NCBI GenBank assembly: GCA_964613745.1
Contig: CAZTJA010000013.1
Span: 1-44,147 of the forward strand
DNA length: 44,147 bases
Reading direction: 5' to 3'
Source of the DNA: CAZTJA01 sp964613745
Lineage (GTDB): Bacteria > Desulfobacterota > Desulfomonilia > Desulfomonilales > Desulfomonilaceae
A program made the position numbers and the translations under genes. Each line of letters begins with the position of its first letter. Position 1 is the first letter of the stretch. Shown piece by piece: positions 18,023-25,955 of the stretch. Under the pieces are notes generated by a model. It was not told the DNA's origin. It was given only the letters and a program-made list of their open reading frames with translations, and searched no databases.

Positions 18023-18051
18023 AGCATAATAAACCCGCAGTAGCCTGTCAA
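18023..18051 (-). promoter_or_regulatory. Predicted promoter of the metV-hdr-gcvH operon
   Basis: Minus strand TTGACA (18046-18051), 17 nt, TATGCT (18023-18028). The -35 is perfect and the -10 close to consensus. Transcription would begin near 18016, with a leader of about 37 nt. It lies just downstream of the terminator of the preceding ClpX-like gene, so the operon is independently transcribed. Confidence 0.65.
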
Positions 18052-18091
18052 GATAAGCCGGATTGATAATTTACCGGAATAGTTTGTTTTC

Positions 18092-18118
18092 AAAAAAAAG
18101 GCGGATTGCTCCGCCTTT
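18092..18118 (-). terminator. Rho-independent terminator of the ClpX-like gene
   Basis: Minus strand hairpin AAAGGCGGA / TCCGCCTTT (18097-18118), a perfect 9-bp stem with a GCAA tetraloop, followed by a T run (18092-18096). It lies 22 nt after the stop codon at 18141. Confidence 0.85.
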
Positions 18119-18140
18119 ATCATCCGAATTGTATCTAATA

Positions 18141-19910
18141 CTAGCTTCTATACGTCTTTTGAATCAACTCATTGAGGAACCTTTCGGGGTTCTGAATAGC
18201 CTCTTTGGGAATTACGAACTCTGTAGATCCGGTCCGTTCCATCACCAATTTGAGGCCATGATGATAGTTCTGGAAGATCTTCCGGCAGACTATCAGAGCT
18301 TCTTCCGATCCGTTCAGTACTGTGGAAATTAATTCCTGCAATGCTTCTTCGTCGAAGCGTATATTGATTTTGTACATGTTGCGGAATTCATCTTCGAATC
18401 CCTGAATCTCCCTTTCCACGGCGGCGAATCGTTTATACATCGTTTCAACCGAAACGCCCTGCTTAATGGAAGCATCAACTACAAGATCCAGTGCCCATCC
18501 CGTCAAGCTCTTGCCGCAGCATTTGTAGAATTCCTCCCGGCGGACTTCAAGCTCATTCAGCATTTCAACCCGCTCTTTTGCATCAATGGTGTCGTATATG
18601 CTGGTCCTCGCGGGATGGCCGTCATCCTCCAGAAGGATTTTCAGGTAACCTCTCGGATCGTCTATGAGTTCAGCAGTTACGCTGAATCGTTTCACATCCG
18701 TGGACGGCAGGGTCCTCTCGAATCCCACAAGAAGCTTTTCCATCACACTTATCAAGGCACGAGCCCCTGTCTTTTCCTCGTGTGCCATAAGTGCAATGCT
18801 TCTCAAAGCATCATCCGTAAATCGTACATCTATGCCGTACGATTTGAAATCCTGTTTTTTGGCGGTGACCACCGATGAATATCTGTTCTTGAGGATCGCG
18901 AAGAGATCATCCTCACCCAATTCGTCAAGCACTGCAATTACGGGAATTCTCCCTATGAATTCCGACTCAAAACCGTATGATACGAGATCCTCCGGTTTGA
19001 CATATTTCAGAAGCTCATCCCTGGCCATTTGGTTCTTTAAAGATGAACCGAATCCCAAACCTTTTCTCGAAAGTCTGCGGGAAACGATCTCTTCAAGTCC
19101 GTTAAACGCTCCGGAAACGATGAAGAGAATGTCTTTCGTATTAATGGTCCTCTTAAGGCGTTTGCCCGTCTTTTGAAAATGCGCCGCAGCTTCCATGAGA
19201 GAAACAGGGTCGTGAGCCACCTTTAAATCGACTTCAGTCTCTTCCATTGGCTTCAACAGGTTTCGTTGAACTCCGGACCGGGAAACATCCAATCCTATAA
19301 TGTTTCCTGATGAAGCTATCTTGTCGATCTCGTCTATATATATGATGCCGTATTTGGCCCGTTCTATATCTCCGTCCGCTTCTTGTACGAGGTCACGAAC
19401 GAGATCTTCCACGTCACCACCGACATATCCGGTTTCGCTGAACTTCGTCGCATCTCCCTTTACGAAGGGTACGCCTAACTTCTTTGCGATTAGTTTAATT
19501 AAAAAAGTTTTTCCTACGCCTGTAGGACCAATCAAAATAATATTGCTTTTAATACGACCGATTCCGTTAGCATCATCGATGTCACCTAGTTCTAAATGAT
19601 GACGTATACGGTTAAAATGCGTACAAATTTTTGTTGCTAATACTTCCTTGGCCGAATCCTGCTTAATAACGAATCTATCCAAATACTCATGTAATTCGGC
19701 GGGTTTCATATCAAATCTGATGGGTGAATCACTTATATCGGATTTTAGTACCTGGCCCCCGGCTGATTCCTCCGTTCCGGGCCAAGGTCCGATCTGAGTA
19801 CCCATAACGCGAATTCTATTCCCATATTTATTGGCCAGAAATTCATTAATCTCCTTTTCGATCTCCTTTGGATCCGGAAGATTAATTCCTTTTGGTGTGT
19901 CTTCGTTCAT
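18141..19910 (-). CDS. ClpX-like AAA+ ATPase without zinc domain, with a second lid-like domain
   Basis: 589 residues from the ATG at 19910 (AAAGG 9 nt upstream); a TTG six codons earlier is also open. The AAA+ core shows Walker A IGPTGVGKTF, Walker B IIYIDEIDKI, the pore loop GYVGGD, FIGRIPV (Arg finger) and sensor-2 GAR. The four-Cys zinc domain at the start of normal ClpX is absent. The ClpP-docking loop reads LGFGSS where ClpX has IGFGA, so docking to ClpP is possible but unproven. After the usual lid domain (DVRFTDDAL...) about 160 extra residues end in a segment (NIRFDEEAL...) that repeats the lid pattern. Probably an unfoldase for special substrates. Own promoter and terminator. Confidence 0.85.
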   Translation of the reverse strand: MNEDTPKGINLPDPKEIEKEINEFLANKYGNRIRVMGTQIGPWPGTEESAGGQVLKSDISDSPIRFDMKPAELHEYLDRFVIKQDSAKEVLATKICTHFNRIRHHLELGDIDDANGIGRIKSNIILIGPTGVGKTFLIKLIAKKLGVPFVKGDATKFSETGYVGGDVEDLVRDLVQEADGDIERAKYGIIYIDEIDKIASSGNIIGLDVSRSGVQRNLLKPMEETEVDLKVAHDPVSLMEAAAHFQKTGKRLKRTINTKDILFIVSGAFNGLEEIVSRRLSRKGLGFGSSLKNQMARDELLKYVKPEDLVSYGFESEFIGRIPVIAVLDELGEDDLFAILKNRYSSVVTAKKQDFKSYGIDVRFTDDALRSIALMAHEEKTGARALISVMEKLLVGFERTLPSTDVKRFSVTAELIDDPRGYLKILLEDDGHPARTSIYDTIDAKERVEMLNELEVRREEFYKCCGKSLTGWALDLVVDASIKQGVSVETMYKRFAAVEREIQGFEDEFRNMYKINIRFDEEALQELISTVLNGSEEALIVCRKIFQNYHHGLKLVMERTGSTEFVIPKEAIQNPERFLNELIQKTYRS

Positions 19911-19964
19911 AACGCTCAGCCTTTCCAAACTAAATTAAATTTCCTTTGTGATTACGCTAATATG

Positions 19965-19993
19965 ATTATAGATAGTTAATATAATTAGGTCAA
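19965..19993 (-). promoter_or_regulatory. Near-consensus promoter of the ClpX-like gene
   Basis: Minus strand TTGACC (19988-19993), 17 nt, perfect TATAAT (19965-19970). Transcription would begin near 19958, about 48 nt before the ATG at 19910. Confidence 0.7.
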
Positions 19994-20106
19994 TCCCCCA
20001 GCGTAATGCATTTACAAAGGATGTTAACCTATTAGATGTTTTCCCGACAATAGAGTTTCACGGAACTCACTTTTTGTATGGCCCACATATAATCACTCAC
20101 ATTTAT

Positions 20107-20850
20107 TTAACAAGTGAGGCCTTCCGTTCCCTCCCATTGCCCTTGGTCATTTAAGATTTGGTACGGTCTAAAGCGGGCTTTATAGCTCATTGAAGGGCAA
20201 TCGCGTATGTAGAATCCGAGGTGGTAAAAGGGTATCCGATTGCTTGAGCAGAAAAGGATTTCGGTAAGGGCGGAAAAAGTCCCTAGACTTCTGCCTGAAT
20301 ACTCGGGATCGAAAAAGAAGTAAACCGACGATAGCGATCTACTGCAAACATCCGTGATTCCGACTCCAATGAGCTTGCGATCCAGAAAGTATTCAAATTC
20401 CAGGGTATCAACACTCGAAGAGTAAAGGAAATCCGTGAGTGCATCTGAGGAGGTATCGGAGAGTTTGTTATGTTGAAATCTAAGATATGCGTCATATATC
20501 CTAAATTTCTCGCTTGTCAGTCTCGGAGATCCTATTCTGATTCGTACGTCTTTGTTCTTATTAACAATTCTTTTTTGACTTCTCGATCTCAAAAAATCAG
20601 ACACTTGCAGCCGTATTGGGCGACACTCGGAGCAATCCGAACACACGGGACGGTAAAAAACCGTTCCTGAACGTCTAAAGCCATTGTTCATGAAATCATG
20701 GTAAAGCTCGGGCGGGAATCTTCCCGCGTAAAAGAATTCATCCACTGCAGTTTTGTTTGGTAAATAAGGACACGGCCTGGGTGAGCTTCGGACCACAAAA
20801 TCCAAAGGTATAGGTCCGTACCGAGCAGAATGAACGATTCTATCAATCAT
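20107..20850 (-). CDS. bpt: Aspartate/glutamate leucyltransferase (N-end rule)
   Basis: 247 residues, the usual length of bacterial Bpt/Ate1-type transferases. Diagnostic blocks: PCPYLPNKTAVDEFF, NNGFRRSGTVFYRP, VCSDCSECRPIR, RSQKRIVNKN, and later SSVYFFFDPEYSGRSLGTFS with FYHLGFYIRDCPSMSYKARF. The enzyme moves leucine (or arginine) from aminoacyl-tRNA to N-terminal Asp/Glu and so marks proteins for ClpS-ClpAP. It lies 27 nt downstream of the CoA-disulfide-reductase-like gene and is probably co-transcribed with it; a functional link between the two is not apparent. Confidence 0.88.
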   Translation of the reverse strand: MIDRIVHSARYGPIPLDFVVRSSPRPCPYLPNKTAVDEFFYAGRFPPELYHDFMNNGFRRSGTVFYRPVCSDCSECRPIRLQVSDFLRSRSQKRIVNKNKDVRIRIGSPRLTSEKFRIYDAYLRFQHNKLSDTSSDALTDFLYSSSVDTLEFEYFLDRKLIGVGITDVCSRSLSSVYFFFDPEYSGRSLGTFSALTEILFCSSNRIPFYHLGFYIRDCPSMSYKARFRPYQILNDQGQWEGTEGLTC

Positions 20851-20877
20851 GCCATGTCATGCCATGTAACCGCATCT

Positions 20878-22215
20878 TCAAAGCAGTTTAAGCAGTTGTT
20901 TTGCAGCCATAAGCATAGGATCCCAAACAGGGGAGAAGGGTGGAGCATAGGCAAGGTCGCAGTTGTAAAATTCCCTAACGGTCATGCCGGAATGGAGAGC
21001 AACTGCAAGAGAATTGATTCTATGAGCGGCCCCTTCTTTTCCCACCAGATTTGCCCCGAGCAACTTTCCCGTGTTCTTATCGGCGACCAAGTGAACGTAA
21101 ATATCTTGATTACCGGGATGAGCATGCGCCCGCGAGCGACTCTTGATGTACGTCTCGATCGGCTCAAATCCGGATTTCTCAGCCTCGCCTAGACTAAGGC
21201 CCGTTCGCGCAACTTCAAGATCCAAGACTTTGAACACGGAAGTCCCGATGATGTCGGGGATTGCTTCTTTATCCTCAAAAAGATTGTCGGCTACTATCCA
21301 ACCGGAGCGATTAGCCCGCAATGCTAAGGGAATCCAAACCCTCTGACCTGTGATCGCATGAAATGCATCTGCGCAATCTCCGGCAGAGAAGATGTCGGGG
21401 TCTGATGTATGTAGGTATTTGTTCACTGCGATCGATCTAAATATGCTCAAATCAAGTCCGGACTGCTTGGCTAGTTCACTGACCGGGTCAACTCCTACGG
21501 CGACGAGAACCAGATCCACTACAATTTCATCCTGGCGTCGAATAACCTTCACCTTGCCGTCAAAGTCTTCGAAACCACATACTTCCATGCCCATTGAGAC
21601 GATTACGCCGTGAGACTTAAGTTCTTCTTCCACTATTTTTGACATGGCTAGAGGCATCCAGGGGAGCAGCTCAGTTCTTATATCTCCCACCTCCACCCTG
21701 ATTCCCAATTCAACAAAGGCTTCAGCCATTTCCAATCCAATGTAGCCGGCTCCTATTATCAATACGCTCTTCACATCATCCTTGAATATTCTACGCTTGA
21801 TTTCTCTTCCATCCTGAAGCGATCGAAGCATGACCACCCGATCCAAGTCCGAACCGGGGACTGTCATTTTACGCGCACGCGCACCGGTGGCTATGAGAAG
21901 TTTGTCATAATGAACTTCAAAATTTCCGGAAGTGCTTCGCCCGATGATTCTCTTTTCAGCTCGAACGATTGTTTCGACTTCATGACCGAGCCGGAGATCG
22001 ATATTCATCTTGTTTCTGAATACGTCAGGTGATCTTACGATGAGATCATCCATTAAGCGCTCGGGATCAGGCAAATTATAGGGCATCCCGCATGCTGAAT
22101 AAGACACATCCGGTGTTTTTTCCAGAACTGTAATGTCGATCGAAGAATAGTTGCGTCTTGCCTTAGAGGCAGCACTCATCCCCGCTCCATCTCCGCCGAT
22201 TACAACAAATTTCAT
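20878..22215 (-). CDS. CoA-disulfide reductase / NADH oxidase-type flavoprotein
   Basis: 445 residues of the pyridine-nucleotide disulfide oxidoreductase family, single-Cys branch. The FAD site is VVIGGDGAGMSAASKA; the redox Cys is Cys42 in YSACGMPYNLPD, as in CoA-disulfide reductases and Nox. The NAD(P)H site is VLIIGAGYIGLEMAEAF, the second FAD contact is DIFSAGDCAD, and a dimerisation domain closes the chain. In anaerobes such enzymes reduce CoA disulfides or persulfides, or oxidise NADH with oxygen; the sequence does not separate these. GGAGAAG lies 3 nt upstream of ATG. Begins a unit with bpt. Confidence 0.88.
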   Translation of the reverse strand: MKFVVIGGDGAGMSAASKARRNYSSIDITVLEKTPDVSYSACGMPYNLPDPERLMDDLIVRSPDVFRNKMNIDLRLGHEVETIVRAEKRIIGRSTSGNFEVHYDKLLIATGARARKMTVPGSDLDRVVMLRSLQDGREIKRRIFKDDVKSVLIIGAGYIGLEMAEAFVELGIRVEVGDIRTELLPWMPLAMSKIVEEELKSHGVIVSMGMEVCGFEDFDGKVKVIRRQDEIVVDLVLVAVGVDPVSELAKQSGLDLSIFRSIAVNKYLHTSDPDIFSAGDCADAFHAITGQRVWIPLALRANRSGWIVADNLFEDKEAIPDIIGTSVFKVLDLEVARTGLSLGEAEKSGFEPIETYIKSRSRAHAHPGNQDIYVHLVADKNTGKLLGANLVGKEGAAHRINSLAVALHSGMTVREFYNCDLAYAPPFSPVWDPMLMAAKQLLKLL

Positions 22216-22246
22216 GAACTTCTCCGTTCGAAGGTGCTCAATTTTG

Positions 22247-22275
22247 ATTATACGATTTTGGCCATATCAGTGCAA
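22247..22275 (-). promoter_or_regulatory. Predicted promoter for the CoA-disulfide-reductase-like gene and bpt
   Basis: Minus strand TTGCAC (22270-22275), 17 nt, perfect TATAAT (22247-22252). Lies in the 97-bp gap after ruvA; leader of about 25 nt. Confidence 0.5.
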
Positions 22276-22312
22276 AATCATGAACAGGCGAGACAATGAA
22301 GATGCGACTATT

Positions 22313-22912
22313 CTAATTGGGCATGAGTTCTTTCAGTGCCTTCTTGATGCCCTCTGAAAAAGTGATCTCCTTGGGCGCTGTTTTCATAATTCCACGTACC
22401 ACTTCTTCTGCGGTTTTTTCTTTGAAACCCAAGTTAACAAGCGAAGAGACAAGGTCTTGTTCAATGGAACCCGAGGTTAAAGCGAACCCCGAGGGCATTT
22501 TTGTCCCAGATCGTTTTTTTATTTTTTCTTTCAATTCAAGGATAATTCTTTGGGCCGATTTCTTCCCTATCCCGGGAATGGACGTCAAACGCTTTTCATC
22601 TTCCCCAAGTACTGCTTCTCGAAATCCTTGGGGAGAAATGCCCGATAATATTTGGAGCGATGTTTTTGGTCCGACTCCGGCTACACCCAGAAGCAACTCA
22701 AATAACGTTTTTTCTTCCAACGTCACGAATCCGAATAATTCAAGGGAGTTTTCCCTCACAGAGGTGTAGATGTAGAGAAAAGTGTCAGCGTCCTGTTCAA
22801 GGGACTCAAGACTGGTGAACGAGACAAACACATCATATCCAACACCACCGACATCAATTATTACTCTGTTTGTCCCTTTTGCCGAAACTTTACCCCGCAA
22901 TGATGCAATCAT
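22313..22912 (-). CDS. ruvA: Holliday junction branch migration protein RuvA
   Basis: 199 residues starting at MIASLRGKV (ATG 22910-22912), the canonical RuvA N-terminus; the frame is open 11 codons further upstream but that part overlaps ruvC. Domain I is an OB fold (GVGYDVFVS), domain II has two helix-hairpin-helix motifs (GVAGVGPKTS and SIPGIGKKSA) that hold the four-way junction, and domain III (SSLVNLGFKEKTAEEVV) would contact RuvB. The start overlaps the ruvC stop as ATGA. No ruvB is present in this window, so it must lie elsewhere. Confidence 0.95.
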   Translation of the reverse strand: MIASLRGKVSAKGTNRVIIDVGGVGYDVFVSFTSLESLEQDADTFLYIYTSVRENSLELFGFVTLEEKTLFELLLGVAGVGPKTSLQILSGISPQGFREAVLGEDEKRLTSIPGIGKKSAQRIILELKEKIKKRSGTKMPSGFALTSGSIEQDLVSSLVNLGFKEKTAEEVVRGIMKTAPKEITFSEGIKKALKELMPN

Positions 22913-23394
22913 ACTGCCGCCACCAAATGAGAGCACATGTTGCAATGATAGAGAGCTGCCGCTAATGCGTCCGCCTGGTCAGGGCTTTTGAGATCAGGAA
23001 TATTTAGAAGCTTCCCCATCATAAACACCATCTGTTTCTTATCCGCATTCCCGTACCCGGTAACACCCTTTTTGATCTCACGAGGACTGTATTCGTAAAT
23101 ATCCAGTGAATACATTTCCCCGAGAAGCAGAATGGCACCTCGAACCTGGCTCAATTTCATCAGACTTTGTGAATTTTCTGCGTGAAACAAGGATTCGACC
23201 ACCATTACATTCGGAGAATATTGCTGGATTATTCCTTCAAGATGCCTGTGTATGAAGTGAATTCGCTTAGGTTGGCTCAGATTACCGGAGGCTCTTATTA
23301 TTCCTCCCGCAACGAATTCCGGCTGCGAACAATTTTTTGTAACGATTCCGTATCCAGTTATCAAGCTACCGGGATCTACACCAATTACGCGCAT
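22909..23394 (-). CDS. ruvC: Crossover junction endodeoxyribonuclease RuvC
   Basis: 161 residues. Catalytic acidic residues are visible in GVDPGS (first Asp), VVESLF (Glu) and the C-terminal DQADALAAALYH motif. RuvC is a dimeric nuclease that resolves Holliday junctions with RuvAB. ATG at 23394 with AGGA 6 nt upstream. First gene of ruvC-ruvA, divergent from the unknown gene at 23547; a TATACT element on the minus strand in the 152-bp gap could be its -10, but no good -35 was found. Confidence 0.95.
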   Translation of the reverse strand: MRVIGVDPGSLITGYGIVTKNCSQPEFVAGGIIRASGNLSQPKRIHFIHRHLEGIIQQYSPNVMVVESLFHAENSQSLMKLSQVRGAILLLGEMYSLDIYEYSPREIKKGVTGYGNADKKQMVFMMGKLLNIPDLKSPDQADALAAALYHCNMCSHLVAAV

Positions 23395-23546
23395 TGTGAT
23401 TCCTGTCGATTGTGTTTTTCCTGATAATGATTAAGAAAGTATAAGGTGAATACACCGCTCCATTTGAAAATTAGCTCTATACTATATTCCGGGAGACGCT
23501 GCCGGTTTTTTTTACCAAACATCGGGAAAAGTTTCAGGCGGGTGAA

Positions 23547-24014
23547 ATGAACAGTTCTCTGTTTTGTGAAGACTTGAAAGATTGCATAGAAGGAACCGTG
23601 CTGGACCTTTTGGATATAGCGCGGTTCACGTTGCAACAAAACTCAACCCATATGCCGACTGCCATACTTCATATTCCGGACGGATATCTGCCGATAGTTC
23701 TACCGTATGAGACCGAAGATCAGAAACACGCTCTAGTTCAATACGTGAAAGATCAGGTCATTCAACTGCACGCGTTTGCACTAACAACTATCAGTTCGGC
23801 AAAGGTTGTGAACTTCAGGACAGGTGCGAAGTCCGAATGTCTTGTTCTTGCTACCGTGATGAGAGGCAATGCCGTTCACACGGTGGTTCAGGAATTTGAG
23901 AGGGACCAAGACCGTGGTCTCATCGAATTCGGCAGGGTAATTAAGGGCGAAGACGCACAGATGCCCGGTCAGATGATCATTTTCCCCGAATGGGCACCTG
24001 AAGTATATCATTGA
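23547..24014 (+). CDS. Conserved-looking protein of unknown function
   Basis: 155 residues, soluble, no Cys pairs, signal peptide or membrane helix. I do not recognise the family. N-terminal helices (DLKDCIEGTVLDLLDIARF) are followed by a beta-rich region (TAILHIPDGYLPIVLPY; SECLVLATVMRGNAVHTVV) and an acidic C-terminus ending in FPEWAPEVYH. The protein-like composition and GGCGGGTGA about 4 nt before ATG support a real gene. It is divergent from ruvC and separated by about 180 bp from the Trm112-like gene, so it appears monocistronic. A small sensor or binding domain is possible; nothing firmer can be said. Confidence 0.65.
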   Translation: MNSSLFCEDLKDCIEGTVLDLLDIARFTLQQNSTHMPTAILHIPDGYLPIVLPYETEDQKHALVQYVKDQVIQLHAFALTTISSAKVVNFRTGAKSECLVLATVMRGNAVHTVVQEFERDQDRGLIEFGRVIKGEDAQMPGQMIIFPEWAPEVYH

Positions 24015-24192
24015 TACGAACTGTTCTCGAAATATGGGTGAATGGAAACTACGTGCTATATCGGCCAAACTACTTGATTAGATCTTCTCCGATTTGATAC
24101 CCTAACCTTTTGTGACCCATCGTCGGGGCTAAGCATTTGTAAGAAAACTTATAGAAGCGTTGTTCAATATTAATGGATGTTTAGGAGCTGAA

Positions 24193-24363
24193 ATGGCAGT
24201 CAATCAAAAACTTTTGGATATACTTGTTTGCCCAAAGTGCAAGGGAGATCTCGAATTGACGGAAAACCAGGATGGACTGAAATGTCACGCCTGTAAATTA
24301 AAGTACCTCATAAGAGACGACATCCCGATTATGCTGATTGATGAAGCTGTACCATTCGATTAA
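24193..24363 (+). CDS. Trm112/UPF0434-like zinc-ribbon protein
   Basis: 56 residues from the ATG at 24193, which has AGGAG 6 nt upstream; an 11-codon longer frame starting with TTG lacks one. LLDILVCPKCKGDLEL, then CHACKLKYLIRDDIPIMLIDEA is the pattern of bacterial YcaR/Trm112-like proteins, with four Cys for one zinc. In other organisms Trm112 stabilises methyltransferases; bacterial members often have no assigned role. Its TAA abuts the TAA of the converging histidine kinase gene (TTAATTAA). Confidence 0.88.
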   Translation: MAVNQKLLDILVCPKCKGDLELTENQDGLKCHACKLKYLIRDDIPIMLIDEAVPFD

Positions 24364-25905
24364 TTAATCTTGATCGGGGTTGCCGATGATCAGCGCGGAC
24401 GGTATGGTGATTACAAACTCGGTTCCGCCATTATTGACGCAATTTTCCACCGACTCGCAGTGAGTGCACTCTGCAATGCTCCCGGGACACTGATCCCTGG
24501 GAGTTGGAATGTGAGAACACCTCCGGCTGATGAAGCTCACGTCAAAGCCGAACCTTGAAGCGAATATCTTAATTTTTAAAAGATCCGTTCCCGTACCACC
24601 CGCATTGAAGGCATACCGTTGGCCTGAAGAATACATATCCGTCTCCTGAACAGGATAGAAACCTTCAAAAATGTTGGCCTGCTCCGTTTCGGGGATACCG
24701 ATCCCATGGTCTATTACTCGTATCAGGTAATTAGATGCTTCATAACGCCCCTGAACGGTAATTCTGCCGTGGTCCGGTGTGTTTTCCACGGCATTTCGAA
24801 TGAGGCCGTCAAGGGCTGATGTTAAAATGTGAGGCTGAATCTTAAACGTAGCCGGTTCGGGAGTGTCGAACTCCAGATCCAAAATCCTGTCCTGTTTCAT
24901 CCTCGTTACCAGAAATTGTGCCGCCCGAAATATTCCAGTGACCTGACTGACCTCAGATTCGGATATATTTGAAGGGAACGTGTCTATAATTCGATTTTTC
25001 AACTTTCCGAGAACGTCAATCAGTCCAGGAGAATCATCTCCCAGCAACTCCGAATGATCTATGAGAAAATCTATAAACCCGAGAGTCGTTTCCTCGTGAA
25101 CGTTTTCTTCGGAATCGACAATATGTCCCACCTGCCTCTCTATCGTCTTTAATCTTGAGACATTACGATGAATACGTTCCAGAGGTAGATTACCGACGTC
25201 CACTGACTCCGATTGAAGCCTCCTCTCCACAACTCTCAGCGACGCTTCAATTATAGCCAAAGGGGTTTTTAGCTCGTGAGACAAATGATTGAGGATCTTA
25301 CTTTTCACACGATCTAAGCGCTCAAGCTCCTTGTGAGACTTGATGAGTTTCTCGTAATATGATGCATTCTCCAGAGCTAATGCCGTATAGCCCCCTAGAG
25401 CAGTCATCACTTCGACGTCCTGGTCCGTAAATGAGCCGCCGATTTTGTTTAACGCATAAACTACACCCAACCTCTTTTCTCTGGCATTGAGGGGCACACA
25501 GACCATGTTGCGGGTTATAAAACCGCTTTTATCTTCGACCTGTCTGTAAAGTCGGGGATCATTCGCTGCATCATTCACCAGAGCCGGCAAACCGGTACCA
25601 AAGACCCATCCGCAAACACCTTCGGATTTTGGAATTCGTATTTCAGATTTAGCGCTCGAAAGAAACTCTTCCTGATCCTGTACGGTGCGCCAATAAAAAT
25701 CGTCGCGGTCTTCATCATGCAAGAGCACACCTGCGCCCTCACAGTATAAGACCGTCCTCACTTCGGCCACAATCGCCGCCAATAAATGATCGACATCCGT
25801 TGCTGAAGCTAAGGCTTTAGCCGCGTTAAACAGGAGCACCATTTTTGACGGTTCAATATGGTGATCAGCCGTTGATACAAATGTACCGTTAAGTTGAGCG
25901 TCCAC
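24364..25905 (-). CDS. GAF-domain sensor histidine kinase with cysteine-rich insert in the ATPase domain
   Basis: 513 residues, no membrane helix. A GAF sensor (about 25-185; EGVCGWVF, MVCVPLNAREKRLGVVYALN) is followed by a coiled linker and a HisKA box NHLSHELKTPL near residue 215. The HATPase domain has the N box IRNAVENTPDHG and G1 box DHGIGIP. Before the final FVITIP strand sits an insert with Cys in RRCSHIP, DQCPG, ECTHCES and NCVNN. Such clustered Cys could bind a metal or iron-sulfur centre and make the kinase redox-sensitive; this is inference. GTG start with AGGA 7 nt upstream. No response regulator is adjacent. Confidence 0.85.
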   Translation of the reverse strand: MDAQLNGTFVSTADHHIEPSKMVLLFNAAKALASATDVDHLLAAIVAEVRTVLYCEGAGVLLHDEDRDDFYWRTVQDQEEFLSSAKSEIRIPKSEGVCGWVFGTGLPALVNDAANDPRLYRQVEDKSGFITRNMVCVPLNAREKRLGVVYALNKIGGSFTDQDVEVMTALGGYTALALENASYYEKLIKSHKELERLDRVKSKILNHLSHELKTPLAIIEASLRVVERRLQSESVDVGNLPLERIHRNVSRLKTIERQVGHIVDSEENVHEETTLGFIDFLIDHSELLGDDSPGLIDVLGKLKNRIIDTFPSNISESEVSQVTGIFRAAQFLVTRMKQDRILDLEFDTPEPATFKIQPHILTSALDGLIRNAVENTPDHGRITVQGRYEASNYLIRVIDHGIGIPETEQANIFEGFYPVQETDMYSSGQRYAFNAGGTGTDLLKIKIFASRFGFDVSFISRRCSHIPTPRDQCPGSIAECTHCESVENCVNNGGTEFVITIPSALIIGNPDQD

Positions 25906-25955
25906 AAAGCATTCCTAGTACATAAGGAACTTAGTTTTCCGAGATTTCGAACTGA

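Noticed and set aside
18664..19176. 170-codon plus-strand frame opposite the ClpX-like gene
   Set aside because: Ser/Arg/Pro-rich translation typical of an antisense shadow; the minus-strand gene has full AAA+ motifs.
20043..20080. Hairpin GAGTT/AACTC with T run on the plus strand near 20055-20077
   Set aside because: Only a 5-bp stem and no plus-strand gene ends there.
22317..22769. 150-codon plus-strand frame opposite ruvA
   Set aside because: Antisense shadow of a canonical ruvA.
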